Assembly (NCBI GenBank): GCA_963833375.1
Contig: CAWHXR010000001.1
Location: 62,001-126,000, forward strand
Origin: DASUPK01 sp963833375
GTDB taxonomy: Bacteria; Actinomycetota; Thermoleophilia; Solirubrobacterales; 70-9
Length of the DNA stretch: 64,000 nt
Direction of reading: 5' to 3'
Shown here piece by piece: positions 42,062 through 49,823 of the stretch. The position numbers were made by a program, and so were the translations under genes. The first letter of the stretch is position 1. Each line of letters opens with the position of its first letter. The notes beneath the pieces were generated by a model. It saw nothing but the letters and a program-made list of their open reading frames with translations. It was not told the origin of the DNA and searched no databases.

Positions 42062-42325
42062 ATGGCTACGTACGTGATCACCCATGAAGTGGACGATGTC
42101 GAGCATTGGCTGAGCTCCCCGAAGCGTGAGGAGGTGTTCGGGCCGATCGGCGTCAACGTGCGGACTTTTCGCGACCCCGAGGGATCCAACAAGGTCGCGC
42201 TCATCGCCGAGATCCCCGACATGGAGGCCTTCCAGGAGTTCATGAACAGCGACGCCGCCGCGGATGCGATGACGTACGACGGCGTCAGCCCCAAGACGAT
42301 TCTTGTTCTGAGCGAAGGTCCCTAG
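42062..42325 (+). CDS. Small dimeric alpha/beta-barrel-like protein (87 aa)
   Basis: ATG start. Order strand (ATYVITHEVDD), helix (VEHWLSSPKREEVF), strands (VNVRTFRDPEGSNKVALIAEIPD), helix (MEAFQEFMNSDAAADAM) and a terminal strand (KTILVLSEG), as in ferredoxin-like small barrel proteins such as ABM-type monooxygenases or stress proteins. No catalytic residue is identifiable. Flanked on both sides by double-hairpin repeats, it forms a one-gene unit. Confidence 0.65.
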   Translation: MATYVITHEVDDVEHWLSSPKREEVFGPIGVNVRTFRDPEGSNKVALIAEIPDMEAFQEFMNSDAAADAMTYDGVSPKTILVLSEGP

Positions 42326-42345
42326 CGGGGGGAGACTCCGCCACC

Positions 42346-42380
42346 TAGCGCTTTGGACGAGAAGCGCCGCTTTTCCGCGC
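42346..42380 (+). repeat. Double-hairpin repeat, copy 3 (A half, degraded B)
   Basis: GCGCTTT, loop GGACGAG, AAGCGC, followed by CGCTTTTCCGCGC where the B loop has decayed. It starts 21 bp after the stop of the 42062 gene. Confidence 0.75.
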
Positions 42381-42395
42381 GATACTGAGCCAGCG

Positions 42396-42510
42396 ATGTC
42401 GGACAAGAACCTGACCGCGCTCAGAGAAGGGTTCGAGCGATTTCGAGCGGGCGGGTGCGCCCATCTTCGACCTGCTCGATCCCGAGGGTTTCGGGACGGC
42501 CGAGTTAGAG
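42396..42510 (+). pseudogene. N-terminal remnant of a SnoaL/NTF2-like gene
   Basis: From ATG 42396 the reading is MSDKNLTALREGFERF, the usual opening helix of SnoaL-like proteins; after a shift near 42446 it continues RAGAPIFDLLDPEG in another frame. The rest is lost at the end of the DHFR-like gene. The leader (GATACTGAG before the ATG) resembles that of the SnoaL gene at 49392, which also follows a repeat copy. Confidence 0.5.
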
Positions 42511-42516
42511 CACGCT

Positions 42517-43053
42517 CTAGGCGCGAGGCACGCGGAAGCGGAGCATGGTGACGGCGCCCGACTGGGTGTTGCTGAATGGTTCGAGGTCAATCCTGCGGAG
42601 GGTCGGGGTCGAAAAGCGGACCCCGTCGCCCAAGAGCACCGGTAGGACATAGACCAGGATCTCGTCGACGAGCCCTCGCTGCAGGCACTGGCTGGCCAGG
42701 TCGGCGCCGAGGATCTCCAGGTTCTTACCGCCCGCGGCGCTTAGCGCCGTGGCGACGGCTTCCGCGATGTCACAGGTGAGGAATGTGACGTTCGGGTCCG
42801 GCTTGTCGGGAGGCTCGTGGGTGAGGACGAACTCGGCTCCGCCCTCGTAGTTGCGCTCCTCGTCGGCCATCTGCTTGGCAACCTCGTAGGTACCCCGGCC
42901 GATAAGCATCGCACCAGTGGCGGCCATGACTTCAGGGAATGCGTCCGCTGTCCAGAAATCGGAGATCCAGTCCATCGTGTGGCCGGGACCGGCGATGAAG
43001 CCGTCAAGCGACATCGCCCTGTTCACGACCACCTTGCCAGTGTCGGTGCTCAT
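42517..43053 (-). CDS. Dihydrofolate reductase family protein (RibD C-terminal domain)
   Basis: 178 aa from ATG 43053, with GGAAAGGAG upstream; a longer in-frame reading extends into collagen-like DNA and is not supported. Rossmann-like fold: GKVVVNRAMSLDGFIAGPGHTMDW (N-terminal strand and loop), GAMLIGRGTYE, FVLTHEPPD, NLEILGADLASQCLQRGLVDEILVYVLPVLLGDGVRF. These are the marks of RibD_C/YyaP-type reductases. The pteridine or other substrate is unknown. It lies within a repeat-bounded unit. Confidence 0.85.
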   Translation of the reverse strand: MSTDTGKVVVNRAMSLDGFIAGPGHTMDWISDFWTADAFPEVMAATGAMLIGRGTYEVAKQMADEERNYEGGAEFVLTHEPPDKPDPNVTFLTCDIAEAVATALSAAGGKNLEILGADLASQCLQRGLVDEILVYVLPVLLGDGVRFSTPTLRRIDLEPFSNTQSGAVTMLRFRVPRA

Positions 43054-43100
43054 ATCACGCGCTCCTTTCCAGAATCTTGGGGCCCCTAACCCACGGCTAG

Positions 43101-43607
43101 CGGTGGTCCGAGCGGACCCAGCGGTCCGAGTGGTCCGAGCGGACCCTGCGGACCGAGTGGTCAGGGCGTTATGTGCGTCCTGCACGCGAAGCTGGCGGCC
43201 AAGGACGAGACACCCCCCACCACCTCCGCCGCCAAGGATCACACCCAGATCAAGGTCCGAAACGACGGGACGATCGACGGGACGATCGAGTTCAAGACCC
43301 AGATCAACAATAGGCCCACGAAAACTTTGCGTTGGGCCATATCCACCAGGCGCCCGTTGGCGTCGCCGGCCCCATTGTTGTGCCGCTGTTCGTGCCACCG
43401 GCCCCACCGACGAGTCTGCGCCACATCAAGCAGAGCGGCGTGGCGACGCCGAACGCGGGCACGACCGGCGCCGACCTCTGCCAAGACCCGGGCGCCTACC
43501 ACGTCAACTACCACACCACGGTCTTCCCGCTCGGCGCGATCCGGGGCCACTGCACTAGGGGAAGTCATGGGGGCCTGGTTGGGCGTTGCAGTGATCCGCG
43601 GCGCTAA
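43101..43607 (+). pseudogene. Frameshifted collagen-like plus CHRD-domain protein
   Basis: From 43105 the frame reads Gly-Pro-Ser triplets (GPSGPSGPSGPCGPSG), then KDHTQIKVRNDGTIDGTIEF and KTQINN of a CHRD domain. Near 43325 the sense reading shifts frame: FALGHIHQAPVGVAGPIVVPLF through CQDPGAYHVNYHTTVFPLGAIRGH completes the CHRD domain. No signal peptide or start precedes the Gly-Pro-Ser stretch, so the gene is truncated at its 5' end as well. CHRD proteins are usually secreted. Confidence 0.68.
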
Positions 43608-43682
43608 GCGCGGGATGGCAACGCCCGCACAACTTTCAACAGACTGGCTTACTCCCGCCGGATTGCGGGAGTAGCCGGTAGC

Positions 43683-43730
43683 TATCGCTTTGGACGAACA
43701 GTAGTAGCCGCTTCTCGTCCAAAGCGGCTA
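43683..43730. repeat. Double-hairpin repeat, copy 4 (two A halves face to face)
   Basis: A partial forward A (CGCTTT-GGACGAA) is followed by a complete inverted A at 43705-43730: TAGCCGCTT, loop CTCGTCC, AAAGCGGCTA. It lies between the CHRD pseudogene and the cupin gene. Confidence 0.78.
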
Positions 43731-43783
43731 TTCCGGAGACTCCCGTCCTGAACTGCCCATCCGCGTCTGATAGAGCTACCCCC

Positions 43784-44257
43784 ATGGGAGGAAGGGCACA
43801 TGGGGTAGCCGTTGGTCCCGGTGAGGGGGTTCGCAAACGGAGCCCGCTGGGGGGCGATATCACCTTCATCGTTACGGGCGAGCAGTCCAATGGAGCCCTC
43901 GCCGTGATGGAGGCCGTGAACGCACCGGGGGAGGGCCCCCCATTGCACGTCCACAACCGCGAGGACGAGACCGTCTACGTCCTGGAGGGCGAGTTTCGGT
44001 GGAAGCTCGGCGAGGAGCTCAGCGTCAAGGGCCCTGGCTCCTTTGTGTTCATCCCGCGCGGGCTGGCGCATACCTGGCAGATCATGGGCAAGCAGCCCGG
44101 CAGGATGCTGATCACCTTCGCCCCGGCCGGTATGGAGGGGTTCTTCGACCGCCTCTCCACGCTGACGGAATTCGACCCCGAGGCGTTTCGCGGCGTCGGC
44201 GCCGAATACGGGATGGACGTGGTCGGCCCGCCGCTGGCTGTCTCAGATCCGCTCTAG
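43784..44257 (+). CDS. Cupin domain protein
   Basis: 157 aa, ATG start. Cupin motif 1 is PPLHVHNREDETVYVLEGEFRWKLG (the His/His/Glu metal ligands in HVHNREDE) and motif 2 is PRGLAHTWQIMGKQPGRML (third His). It resembles quercetinase-like single-cupin proteins. Whether it is an oxygenase or a ligand-binding protein is unknown. Repeat copies lie on both sides, again a one-gene unit. Confidence 0.85.
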   Translation: MGGRAHGVAVGPGEGVRKRSPLGGDITFIVTGEQSNGALAVMEAVNAPGEGPPLHVHNREDETVYVLEGEFRWKLGEELSVKGPGSFVFIPRGLAHTWQIMGKQPGRMLITFAPAGMEGFFDRLSTLTEFDPEAFRGVGAEYGMDVVGPPLAVSDPL

Positions 44258-44283
44258 CCCCACTGGATCTGGACCGGGCGGAA

Positions 44284-44308
44284 TAGCCGCTTCTCGTCCA
44301 GAGCGGTA
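44284..44308 (-). repeat. Double-hairpin repeat, copy 5 (inverted A half)
   Basis: TAGCCGCTT, loop CTCGTCC, AGAGCGGTA: an inverted hairpin A with one mismatch, 26 bp after the cupin stop and just before the convergent Rieske stop. Confidence 0.75.
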
Positions 44309-44317
44309 CTCGATGGC

Positions 44318-44668
44318 TCAGATCGCTATGAACACCTTGCCGTCGCGCTCGATTACCTTGCCGCGGCCCAACGGCACAACCCGGGTGAGGCTCCTGAAGA
44401 AGAGCCCCAGTCCTGGCACGCGCGCAAAGATGCCTTGCGGCCCGACGACCATCCGCCCGTTTCGCGGGTCATAGGCGCTCTGATGCCAGGGGCAGACAAG
44501 GCAACCGTCATCGTCGATGTGTCCCCCCGCGAGGTCGGCTCGGAGATGACGGCAGCGCCGTGAGACCGCGTAGCGGCGCCCGTCGACATTGAGTACTGCC
44601 CACCGGCCCACGCCGCGAACGCTCCCAGGGCCCAGCTCCTTCGCACTTCCGACCAGCTGCTCAGCCAC
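44318..44668 (-). CDS. Rieske [2Fe-2S] domain protein
   Basis: 116 aa, ATG start. The cluster ligands are present as C-x-H (SRRCRHLRADLAGG) and C-x2-H (LVCPWHQSAYD), separated by 16 residues, so the domain should bind a Rieske cluster. It is the size of free-standing Rieske ferredoxins that deliver electrons to oxygenases. No oxygenase is adjacent. It is probably cotranscribed with the 75-aa gene upstream (14 bp apart). Confidence 0.85.
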   Translation of the reverse strand: MAEQLVGSAKELGPGSVRGVGRWAVLNVDGRRYAVSRRCRHLRADLAGGHIDDDGCLVCPWHQSAYDPRNGRMVVGPQGIFARVPGLGLFFRSLTRVVPLGRGKVIERDGKVFIAI

Positions 44669-44682
44669 GCCTTGCCCCTTCC

Positions 44683-44910
44683 CTACGGCAGTATTGAGCT
44701 CGTCCGAGTGACGTGCTCTGGCCAGTCCGAATCGATGCGGCTCAGCATCGCGTCGAACCCCGCACCACCCACGTCCTCGCCCTGGAGGTGGTACAGGCGG
44801 CCTCCGTCGCCCTGGATCTCGGTTGGCTGCTCCCCTGTCTTCTGTTCGAGCTCATCGATGATCTCCCGCCCGCGCTCGTCGACTGGAACCAGCCGGATTA
44901 CACCCGCCAT
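44683..44910 (-). CDS. Small protein of unknown function (75 aa)
   Basis: ATG 44910 is preferred; the longer reading upstream runs through a repeat copy. The product begins MAGVIRLVPVDERGREIIDELEQKTGEQP and ends HLQGEDVGGAGFDAMLSRIDSDW, acidic and mixed alpha/beta, without recognised motif. It lies directly upstream of the Rieske gene. Confidence 0.5.
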   Translation of the reverse strand: MAGVIRLVPVDERGREIIDELEQKTGEQPTEIQGDGGRLYHLQGEDVGGAGFDAMLSRIDSDWPEHVTRTSSILP

Positions 44911-44979
44911 CGAGGTGGATGGTAAACCCGGACCGCGATCATCGCCGAGGCTGCGAGATCGCAGCTCGCTTGCCGCGAA

Positions 44980-45004
44980 AGCACTGCTTGCATGGAAAGC
45001 GGCG
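44980..45004 (+). repeat. Double-hairpin repeat, copy 6 (B half)
   Basis: CTGCTT, loop GCATGG, AAAGCGGCGG, preceded by CGCGAAAGCA, which may be a worn A arm. It lies between the 75-aa gene and the 3' end of the beta-helix gene. Confidence 0.7.
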
Positions 45005-45078
45005 GTTTCACTCGCTCGTGCCGACACTGACTCCGGCGGTGACTCGCCGATACCGCTCCCTTGCCGCTGATCCGCCGC

Positions 45079-46677
45079 CTACTTCGCGCAGATCGGGTCG
45101 GCCCTCGTGCAGCGGAATGGGTGGGGTGCATTGACCAGTCTGTACCGCTTCACGACCCGCTCGTAGGCGCCGATGTCTGGCTTGGTGCCGCGATCGACCC
45201 CGCGCTGGTCCATACCGATGCTGAGGACCGCGTGGTCTATCGCCCTCGAGCCCCGACCGAGCGCGATCGTCTGCATCGGGCGGCCGTAGGTCCAGTGCTT
45301 GGCGCCGCCGTTGTCGGCGAGCTTGCCCAGCCCCAGCCGCCCGCCGAACAGGTCGCCGGCGGCGCCGAAGCCCGAGCATCCGTCGGCGTTGCCGATCAGG
45401 TTGTGGCCCAGCGAGTCGAGGCCGCTCGAGGCGCCGAAGCAATCGAGGCCGGTGGCGGCGGCGCCGGCGAGGTTGAGCGCCACAATCGTGTTCTGGACCC
45501 TGATCACGTCGCCGCTGCCCTGGTAGAGGCCGCCGCCGAGGTGCCCCGGCCCCGCAACGTTGCGGGCGACGGTGACCGCGTCGAGCTCGGTGGTTGAATT
45601 CCCGCCGGATGCCCCGATCCCGCCGCCGTCGCCGCCGGCACGGTTGCTGGCGATTGTCGAGTCCCGCATCTCAAATCCCACCACTCCCGCGGCGGCTCCA
45701 GACGCCGGAGCGACGGTTGTATGGATGCCGCCACCGGAGGAGGCGGCGCGGTTCCCCGAGACAGTCGACCATAAGATGCCGCCGCCGGACCCGGTGCCGC
45801 TGAAGGCGATCCCGCCTCCGTCTGCCCCGGACTGATTGTCGGCGACGGTCGAATAGCGCATACCCACCCCCGTGCCGAAGATGGCGCCCCCGGAGCCACC
45901 GGCGCTGTTGTGGGTGGCCCGGACCCTGTCCATCGCCAGGCCCCTTCCGGGGCTGCCACTCACGTACACCGCGCCGCCGTTGCCGGCGGCGGTGTTTCCC
46001 TTGAGCAGCGCCATGCTCATTCCTCCGGCCAAGCCGAAAAAGGCCGGGGAGAGTATGGTGGCGAAGGCGCCGCCGTTGCCAGCCGCGACGTTGCTGACCA
46101 GGCGGCTGTTGTTGTGAAGTTTGAGAAAGCCGCCGCGGATCGCCCCGCCGTCGCCGTCATCGCCGCCGCTTCGGCGGGCGTGACCGTCCCGCACCACGAT
46201 CCAGTCGAGCCTCAGCCCGGTGCCGCGCACATCGAAGACGCGATCGATGTCGTTGCCGTCGATGACCGCCAGCCTCCCTCCGCGATGGCGCTTCTTCGCC
46301 CCTACAAACCCCTTCGTCTGCACGGTCAGGTGCGTGGTCAGGTCAAGATCGCCGGTAACGGCGGCGTCCTCGCCCAGGCCCGGCCGGGTGAGGACGTAGC
46401 GCCTGCCGGGACGCAGCAGGATGGTCGAAGGCGTCGGATAGCCGGCGTTGGAGGCGATCACCGCTTCGCGCAAAGAGCAGTCCTTCGCCTTGCAGCCGTT
46501 GGGCACCGGGTCGTCGGTGCGGGTCGGACGGTAGGTCTTGGCAGATGCGGCGGAGACCGTCGCCAGCAGCGCGACCGCGCCCAGGCAACCCGCGAGCAGC
46601 CCGCTGGTCCAGGGCAGCTTCGAGAGCTTCTTCAATACGCGCTCCACAGGCTTCTCCAGTCGGTACATCTCACCCAC
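45079..46677 (-). CDS. Exported right-handed beta-helix protein (CSLREA / choice-of-anchor Q type)
   Basis: 532 aa, ATG start. A signal peptide or anchor (TSGLLAGCLGAVALLATVSAASA) is followed by CKAKDCSLREAVIASNAG, the CSLREA motif found at the start of many exported beta-helix proteins. Gly/Asn-rich coils follow with repeating GGGI/GGAI and N-x-A turns (GNGGAVYVSG, DNQSGADGGGIAFSG, SNRAGGDGGGIGASGG), and the C-terminal DQRGVDRGTKPDIGAYE is of the choice-of-anchor Q type. It probably is surface-located, binding or cleaving polysaccharide; no catalytic residues are evident. Confidence 0.82.
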   Translation of the reverse strand: MGEMYRLEKPVERVLKKLSKLPWTSGLLAGCLGAVALLATVSAASAKTYRPTRTDDPVPNGCKAKDCSLREAVIASNAGYPTPSTILLRPGRRYVLTRPGLGEDAAVTGDLDLTTHLTVQTKGFVGAKKRHRGGRLAVIDGNDIDRVFDVRGTGLRLDWIVVRDGHARRSGGDDGDGGAIRGGFLKLHNNSRLVSNVAAGNGGAFATILSPAFFGLAGGMSMALLKGNTAAGNGGAVYVSGSPGRGLAMDRVRATHNSAGGSGGAIFGTGVGMRYSTVADNQSGADGGGIAFSGTGSGGGILWSTVSGNRAASSGGGIHTTVAPASGAAAGVVGFEMRDSTIASNRAGGDGGGIGASGGNSTTELDAVTVARNVAGPGHLGGGLYQGSGDVIRVQNTIVALNLAGAAATGLDCFGASSGLDSLGHNLIGNADGCSGFGAAGDLFGGRLGLGKLADNGGAKHWTYGRPMQTIALGRGSRAIDHAVLSIGMDQRGVDRGTKPDIGAYERVVKRYRLVNAPHPFRCTRADPICAK

Positions 46678-46794
46678 AGAGCCACGCCCAGGATCGAGGC
46701 AAGGACGGTGAGCAGTAGGCGTCTCATCGGTTCCTTCGAAGCTCTAACACCGAAACTCGCCCCACAGAGCGGGAGTTCCGGGCCTCGGCGCAAG

Positions 46795-46837
46795 TAGCCG
46801 CTTTGGACGAGAAGCGGCGCTTTGCATGGGTAGCGGG
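46795..46837 (+). repeat. Double-hairpin repeat, copy 7 (A and B)
   Basis: TAGCCGCTTT, loop GGACGAG, AAGCGG, then CGCTTT, GCATGG, GTAGCGGG. It lies 24 bp before the GAP-family gene and 118 bp upstream of the beta-helix start, between divergent genes. Confidence 0.82.
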
Positions 46838-46860
46838 AACATGGGAGGGTTGACTGAGCC

Positions 46861-47538
46861 GTGAGCCAAGCCACTGGGGAGATCCTCGCACTAGGCATCG
46901 GCGTCGCGCTCAGCCCGGTGGCGATCATCGCCGTAGTGATGATGCTCGTTGCCCGGGAGGGGCAGGTGAACGCTTTGGCGTTTGTCGCGGGTTGGTTGCT
47001 CAGCCTCGGGGCCGTAGGAACGCTCGTGTTGCTCGTCGCCGACGGCGCCGACGCCCGCCGGAACGGAGCGCCCGCGGACTGGGTGATAGTTCTGCAGCTC
47101 GCCCTCGGTGTGCTGCTGCTGTTCTTGGCTGTGCGGCAGTGGCGGGGGCGTCCGCGCGGTGGAGCAGAGCCCGAACCGGCCGCCTGGATGCAGAAGGTCG
47201 ACACCTTGACGCCGCCAAGGGCCATCGGGATGGCCGTGCTGCTGGCTGCGGTGAAACCCAAGAACCTGATCCTCACCGTAGGCGCGGCAGTCGCCATCGC
47301 GGAGACCGGCGTGAGCACAAGTGCACAAGCCGGCGCGCTCGCGGTCTTTGTGCTGCTGGGAACGCTCGGACCCGGCATCCCGCTGGCGATCTCCCTCGTC
47401 ATGCGCGAGCGAGCCGCGATCATCCTCGGGGGCGTTCGTGACTGGATGGTCCGCGAGAACGCGACGATCATCGCGGTTCTCTGCCTCATCTTCGCCGCCA
47501 AGCTGCTCGGCGACGCCATCAGTGCCTCGCCGAGCTGA
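46861..47538 (+). CDS. GAP family (peptidoglycolipid/sulfolipid exporter-like) membrane protein
   Basis: 225 aa, GTG start. Six hydrophobic segments in a LysE-like layout: GVALSPVAIIAVVMMLV opens the protein, as in the Gap/Sap family, then FVAGWLLSLGAVGTLVLLVA, QLALGVLLLFLAVRQWRG, AVLLAAVKPKNLILTVGAAVAIA, and the last two near the C-terminus. Mycobacterial relatives export glycolipids. A single-gene unit bounded by repeat copies 7 and 8. Confidence 0.83.
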   Translation: MSQATGEILALGIGVALSPVAIIAVVMMLVAREGQVNALAFVAGWLLSLGAVGTLVLLVADGADARRNGAPADWVIVLQLALGVLLLFLAVRQWRGRPRGGAEPEPAAWMQKVDTLTPPRAIGMAVLLAAVKPKNLILTVGAAVAIAETGVSTSAQAGALAVFVLLGTLGPGIPLAISLVMRERAAIILGGVRDWMVRENATIIAVLCLIFAAKLLGDAISASPS

Positions 47539-47546
47539 TGACGATT

Positions 47547-47587
47547 CCCGCTTTGGACGAGAAAGCGGCGCTTTGCATGGAAAGCGG
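47547..47587 (+). repeat. Double-hairpin repeat, copy 8 (A and B, best preserved)
   Basis: CCGCTTT, loop GGACGAG, AAAGCGG form a perfect 7-bp stem; CGCTTT, loop GCATGG, AAAGCG a perfect 6-bp stem. The central AAAGC-GGC-GCTTT can pair too. It starts 8 bp after the GAP gene stop. Confidence 0.88.
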
Positions 47588-47659
47588 TGCTCCTGGAACC
47601 GGACCCTGAACGACCAATGAGCATCCCTCTAGCGCCCTCGTAACTGCGAGCATTGATCC

Positions 47660-48550
47660 GTGTCGGCGATCGCCACAGATCGACTGACCAAGTTCTACGA
47701 CAGCCATCGCGGCATCGAGGGGATCACGATGGCGGTGGAGCAGGGTGAGGTCTTCGGGTTCCTCGGTCCGAACGGCGCGGGCAAGACGACGACGATCCGT
47801 ACGCTGCTCGACCTGCTGCACCCGACCAGCGGCAGCGCCCGGATCTTCGGCCTCGACAGCCGGCGCGAGAGTGTCGCGATCCGCGCTCGGATCGGCAATC
47901 TGCCCGGGGACTTCGGTTACGGGAAGCTCGCGACCGGGCGCGAGGCGGTGTCGCTGCTCGCGCGGCTGCGTGGGGTCGACGACCTCGGCAGGGCCGAGTC
48001 CCTTGCGGCCCGCCTTCGCGCTGACCTCGAGCGGCCGTTGGGACAGCTCTCCCGCGGCAACCGTCAGAAGATTGGCCTGATCCTCGCTCTCTTCCACGAA
48101 CCCGACCTGCTCATCTTCGACGAGCCCACAAGCGGGCTGGATCCGTTGATGCAGGAGGAGTTTCTGGCGCTGGTGCGCGAGGAACGTGAGCGCGGCTGTG
48201 CCGTGTTTCTCTCCTCCCATGAGCTCGATGAGGTGGAGCGCGTATGTGACCGCGTGGGGATCATTCGCGGCGGAAAGCTGATCGCGGTCGAGCGCGTGGC
48301 CGATCTGCTCGCCAGGACGCCGCGCCGGGCCTCGGTCAAGTTCGCGGAGCCGATCGACCTGGCGGAGCTGCGGGGCTGCCCCGGCGTGAGTGACCTGGAA
48401 GCCGCCGACGGACAGGTCAGCTTCAAGGTGGTCGGAGACCCCGACCAGGTGGTGAAGGCGGTCGCGCGCCACACGGTCTCTGATCTCGAGTTTGCGCGTC
48501 CGACCCTGGAGGAGGTCTTCCTCACCTACTACGAGGACGATTCCCCCTGA
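47660..48550 (+). CDS. ABC transporter ATP-binding protein
   Basis: 296 aa, GTG start. Walker A is GPNGAGKTTT near residue 40, the Q-loop and signature are degenerate (LSRGNRQKIG in place of LSGGQ), Walker B is LLIFDEPTSGLDP, and the switch His is in SSHELDE. The C-terminal 75 residues form the regulatory extension of the multidrug/lipid CcmA-type group. It pairs with the ABC-2 permease downstream; the two probably export a hydrophobic compound. Confidence 0.92.
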   Translation: MSAIATDRLTKFYDSHRGIEGITMAVEQGEVFGFLGPNGAGKTTTIRTLLDLLHPTSGSARIFGLDSRRESVAIRARIGNLPGDFGYGKLATGREAVSLLARLRGVDDLGRAESLAARLRADLERPLGQLSRGNRQKIGLILALFHEPDLLIFDEPTSGLDPLMQEEFLALVREERERGCAVFLSSHELDEVERVCDRVGIIRGGKLIAVERVADLLARTPRRASVKFAEPIDLAELRGCPGVSDLEAADGQVSFKVVGDPDQVVKAVARHTVSDLEFARPTLEEVFLTYYEDDSP

Positions 48551-48591
48551 TCGCGCTGATCGGCGCCCAGCTTTACGAACGCCGCCGGTCC

Positions 48592-49326
48592 TTGCTCTCG
48601 TGGGGTCTGCCGCTCGGCCTCTGGTCGGCGTTCATCGTCTCGATCTTCCCCTCCATCGAGGACGCGCTCGCCAAGGCGGTCACCAACTACCCGTCCGCGC
48701 TGAAGGAGGCCTTCGGGGTCGGCGAGCTGAACACGGTCGAGCAGTACCTGCACGTGGAGATGCTGAGCCTGATCGTGCCGCTTGCAGTCGGGTACCTCGC
48801 AGTGCGCTCGGTCGCCAGCGGCCTCTCCGGCGCCGCGGAGAGTGGGCGGCTCGACGTATTGCTCTCCGCGCCGGTTTCTCGCCGGCGCCTGGTTGCGGCC
48901 GACTTCTGTGCCACGGCGGTCGAGCTGGCTGCGATCCTCGTCATCGCGCTGGCCCTGACCGAGCTCGGCAGCCTTATCTCGGGCGCAGGGCTTTCCTTCG
49001 GATCCGGTCTGGCCGGCTTTGCCAACGTCTGGCCCCTGGCGCTCCTCACCGCCGCCCTCGGAGTGATCGTCACCGGCTTCTCGCTGCGCACGAGCGTCGT
49101 CACCGGCTCGGTGGCGGGCGCTCTGGTGGCGATGTACGTGGTGGACCTGCTTGGCCGGCTCGATCCGAGCCTCGACGGGATCCGCTACGCCTCCGTCTTT
49201 CGCTATTACGGCAAGGCGATCGAGAATGGCATCGACCCGCTGTCTTTCGTCGGCGTCACCGTTGCCGCCGCTTTGCTTGCCGCGGTTGGGACGTTGCTGT
49301 TTGAGCGGCGCGATCTTGCTCGGTAG
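48592..49326 (+). CDS. ABC-2 type transporter permease
   Basis: 244 aa from TTG 48592. The frame is open back to 48547 with IALIGAQLYERRRS, the typical opening of such permeases, so translation may begin at the CTG overlapping the ATPase stop. Six hydrophobic segments are visible (LGLWSAFIVSIFP, LIVPLAVGYLAVRSVA, LAAILVIALALTELGSLI-like, FANVWPLALLTAALGVIVTGF, VAGALVAMYVVDLLG, VTVAAALLAAVGTLLF). Substrate unknown. Confidence 0.85.
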   Translation: MLSWGLPLGLWSAFIVSIFPSIEDALAKAVTNYPSALKEAFGVGELNTVEQYLHVEMLSLIVPLAVGYLAVRSVASGLSGAAESGRLDVLLSAPVSRRRLVAADFCATAVELAAILVIALALTELGSLISGAGLSFGSGLAGFANVWPLALLTAALGVIVTGFSLRTSVVTGSVAGALVAMYVVDLLGRLDPSLDGIRYASVFRYYGKAIENGIDPLSFVGVTVAAALLAAVGTLLFERRDLAR

Positions 49327-49342
49327 CGTCGGCATCGCCTCG

Positions 49343-49366
49343 GTCGCTTTGCATGGAAAGCAGCGG
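49343..49366 (+). repeat. Double-hairpin repeat, copy 9 (B half)
   Basis: GTCGCTTT, loop GCATGG, AAAGCAGCGG, 17 bp after the permease stop and 26 bp before the SnoaL gene start. The ATG in the loop (49353) gives an in-frame but unneeded N-terminal extension of that gene. Confidence 0.78.
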
Positions 49367-49391
49367 TCTAGCGAGAGATACTCAGCGGGCG

Positions 49392-49823
49392 ATGCCGGAG
49401 GAGAACGTCGAAGGCCTTCGAAGCTGGGCGGCGGAATGGCAAGCGGTCCCGAACGGGGGCCCACTCGTCAATCGCCAAACGGGCGAGCCCGTCACTTCTC
49501 ACTTAGATCCCCAGGTCGTGTACGAGGACGGAACTCTGCCCGACCACGCTCAAGAAACCTATTACGGCATCGAGGGGGTGGTGCGGGCAACGGAGCGGTG
49601 GACAGAGCCATTCGAGGAGCTGACAGTCGAGTTGGAGCGAATTGTCGGCAGCGGTGATTGCCTCGTGTCCATCCATAGCCTCCGAGCGAGGGCGCGGCAT
49701 ACCGGCATCGAGTTCGACGAGCCCCTCGCCATCCTCTGGAGGTTCCGAGACGGAAGGGTCATCTACTTTCGGTCGTTTCGAGAGCCAGACGAAGCCCTCG
49801 AAGCCGCCGGGCTGTCGGAGTAG
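49392..49823 (+). CDS. SnoaL/NTF2-like family protein
   Basis: 143 aa from ATG 49392 (MPEENVEGLRSWAAEW, the usual opening helix). Strands follow in HLDPQVVYEDGTLPDHAQETYYGIEGV, the helix ATERWTEPFEELTVELERIV, and LAILWRFRDGRVIYFRSFREPDEALEAAGL, as in SnoaL-like proteins. Substrate unknown. The TAG stop is the first three bases of repeat copy 10, and copy 9 precedes the start, so this is a tightly bounded unit. Confidence 0.82.
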   Translation: MPEENVEGLRSWAAEWQAVPNGGPLVNRQTGEPVTSHLDPQVVYEDGTLPDHAQETYYGIEGVVRATERWTEPFEELTVELERIVGSGDCLVSIHSLRARARHTGIEFDEPLAILWRFRDGRVIYFRSFREPDEALEAAGLSE

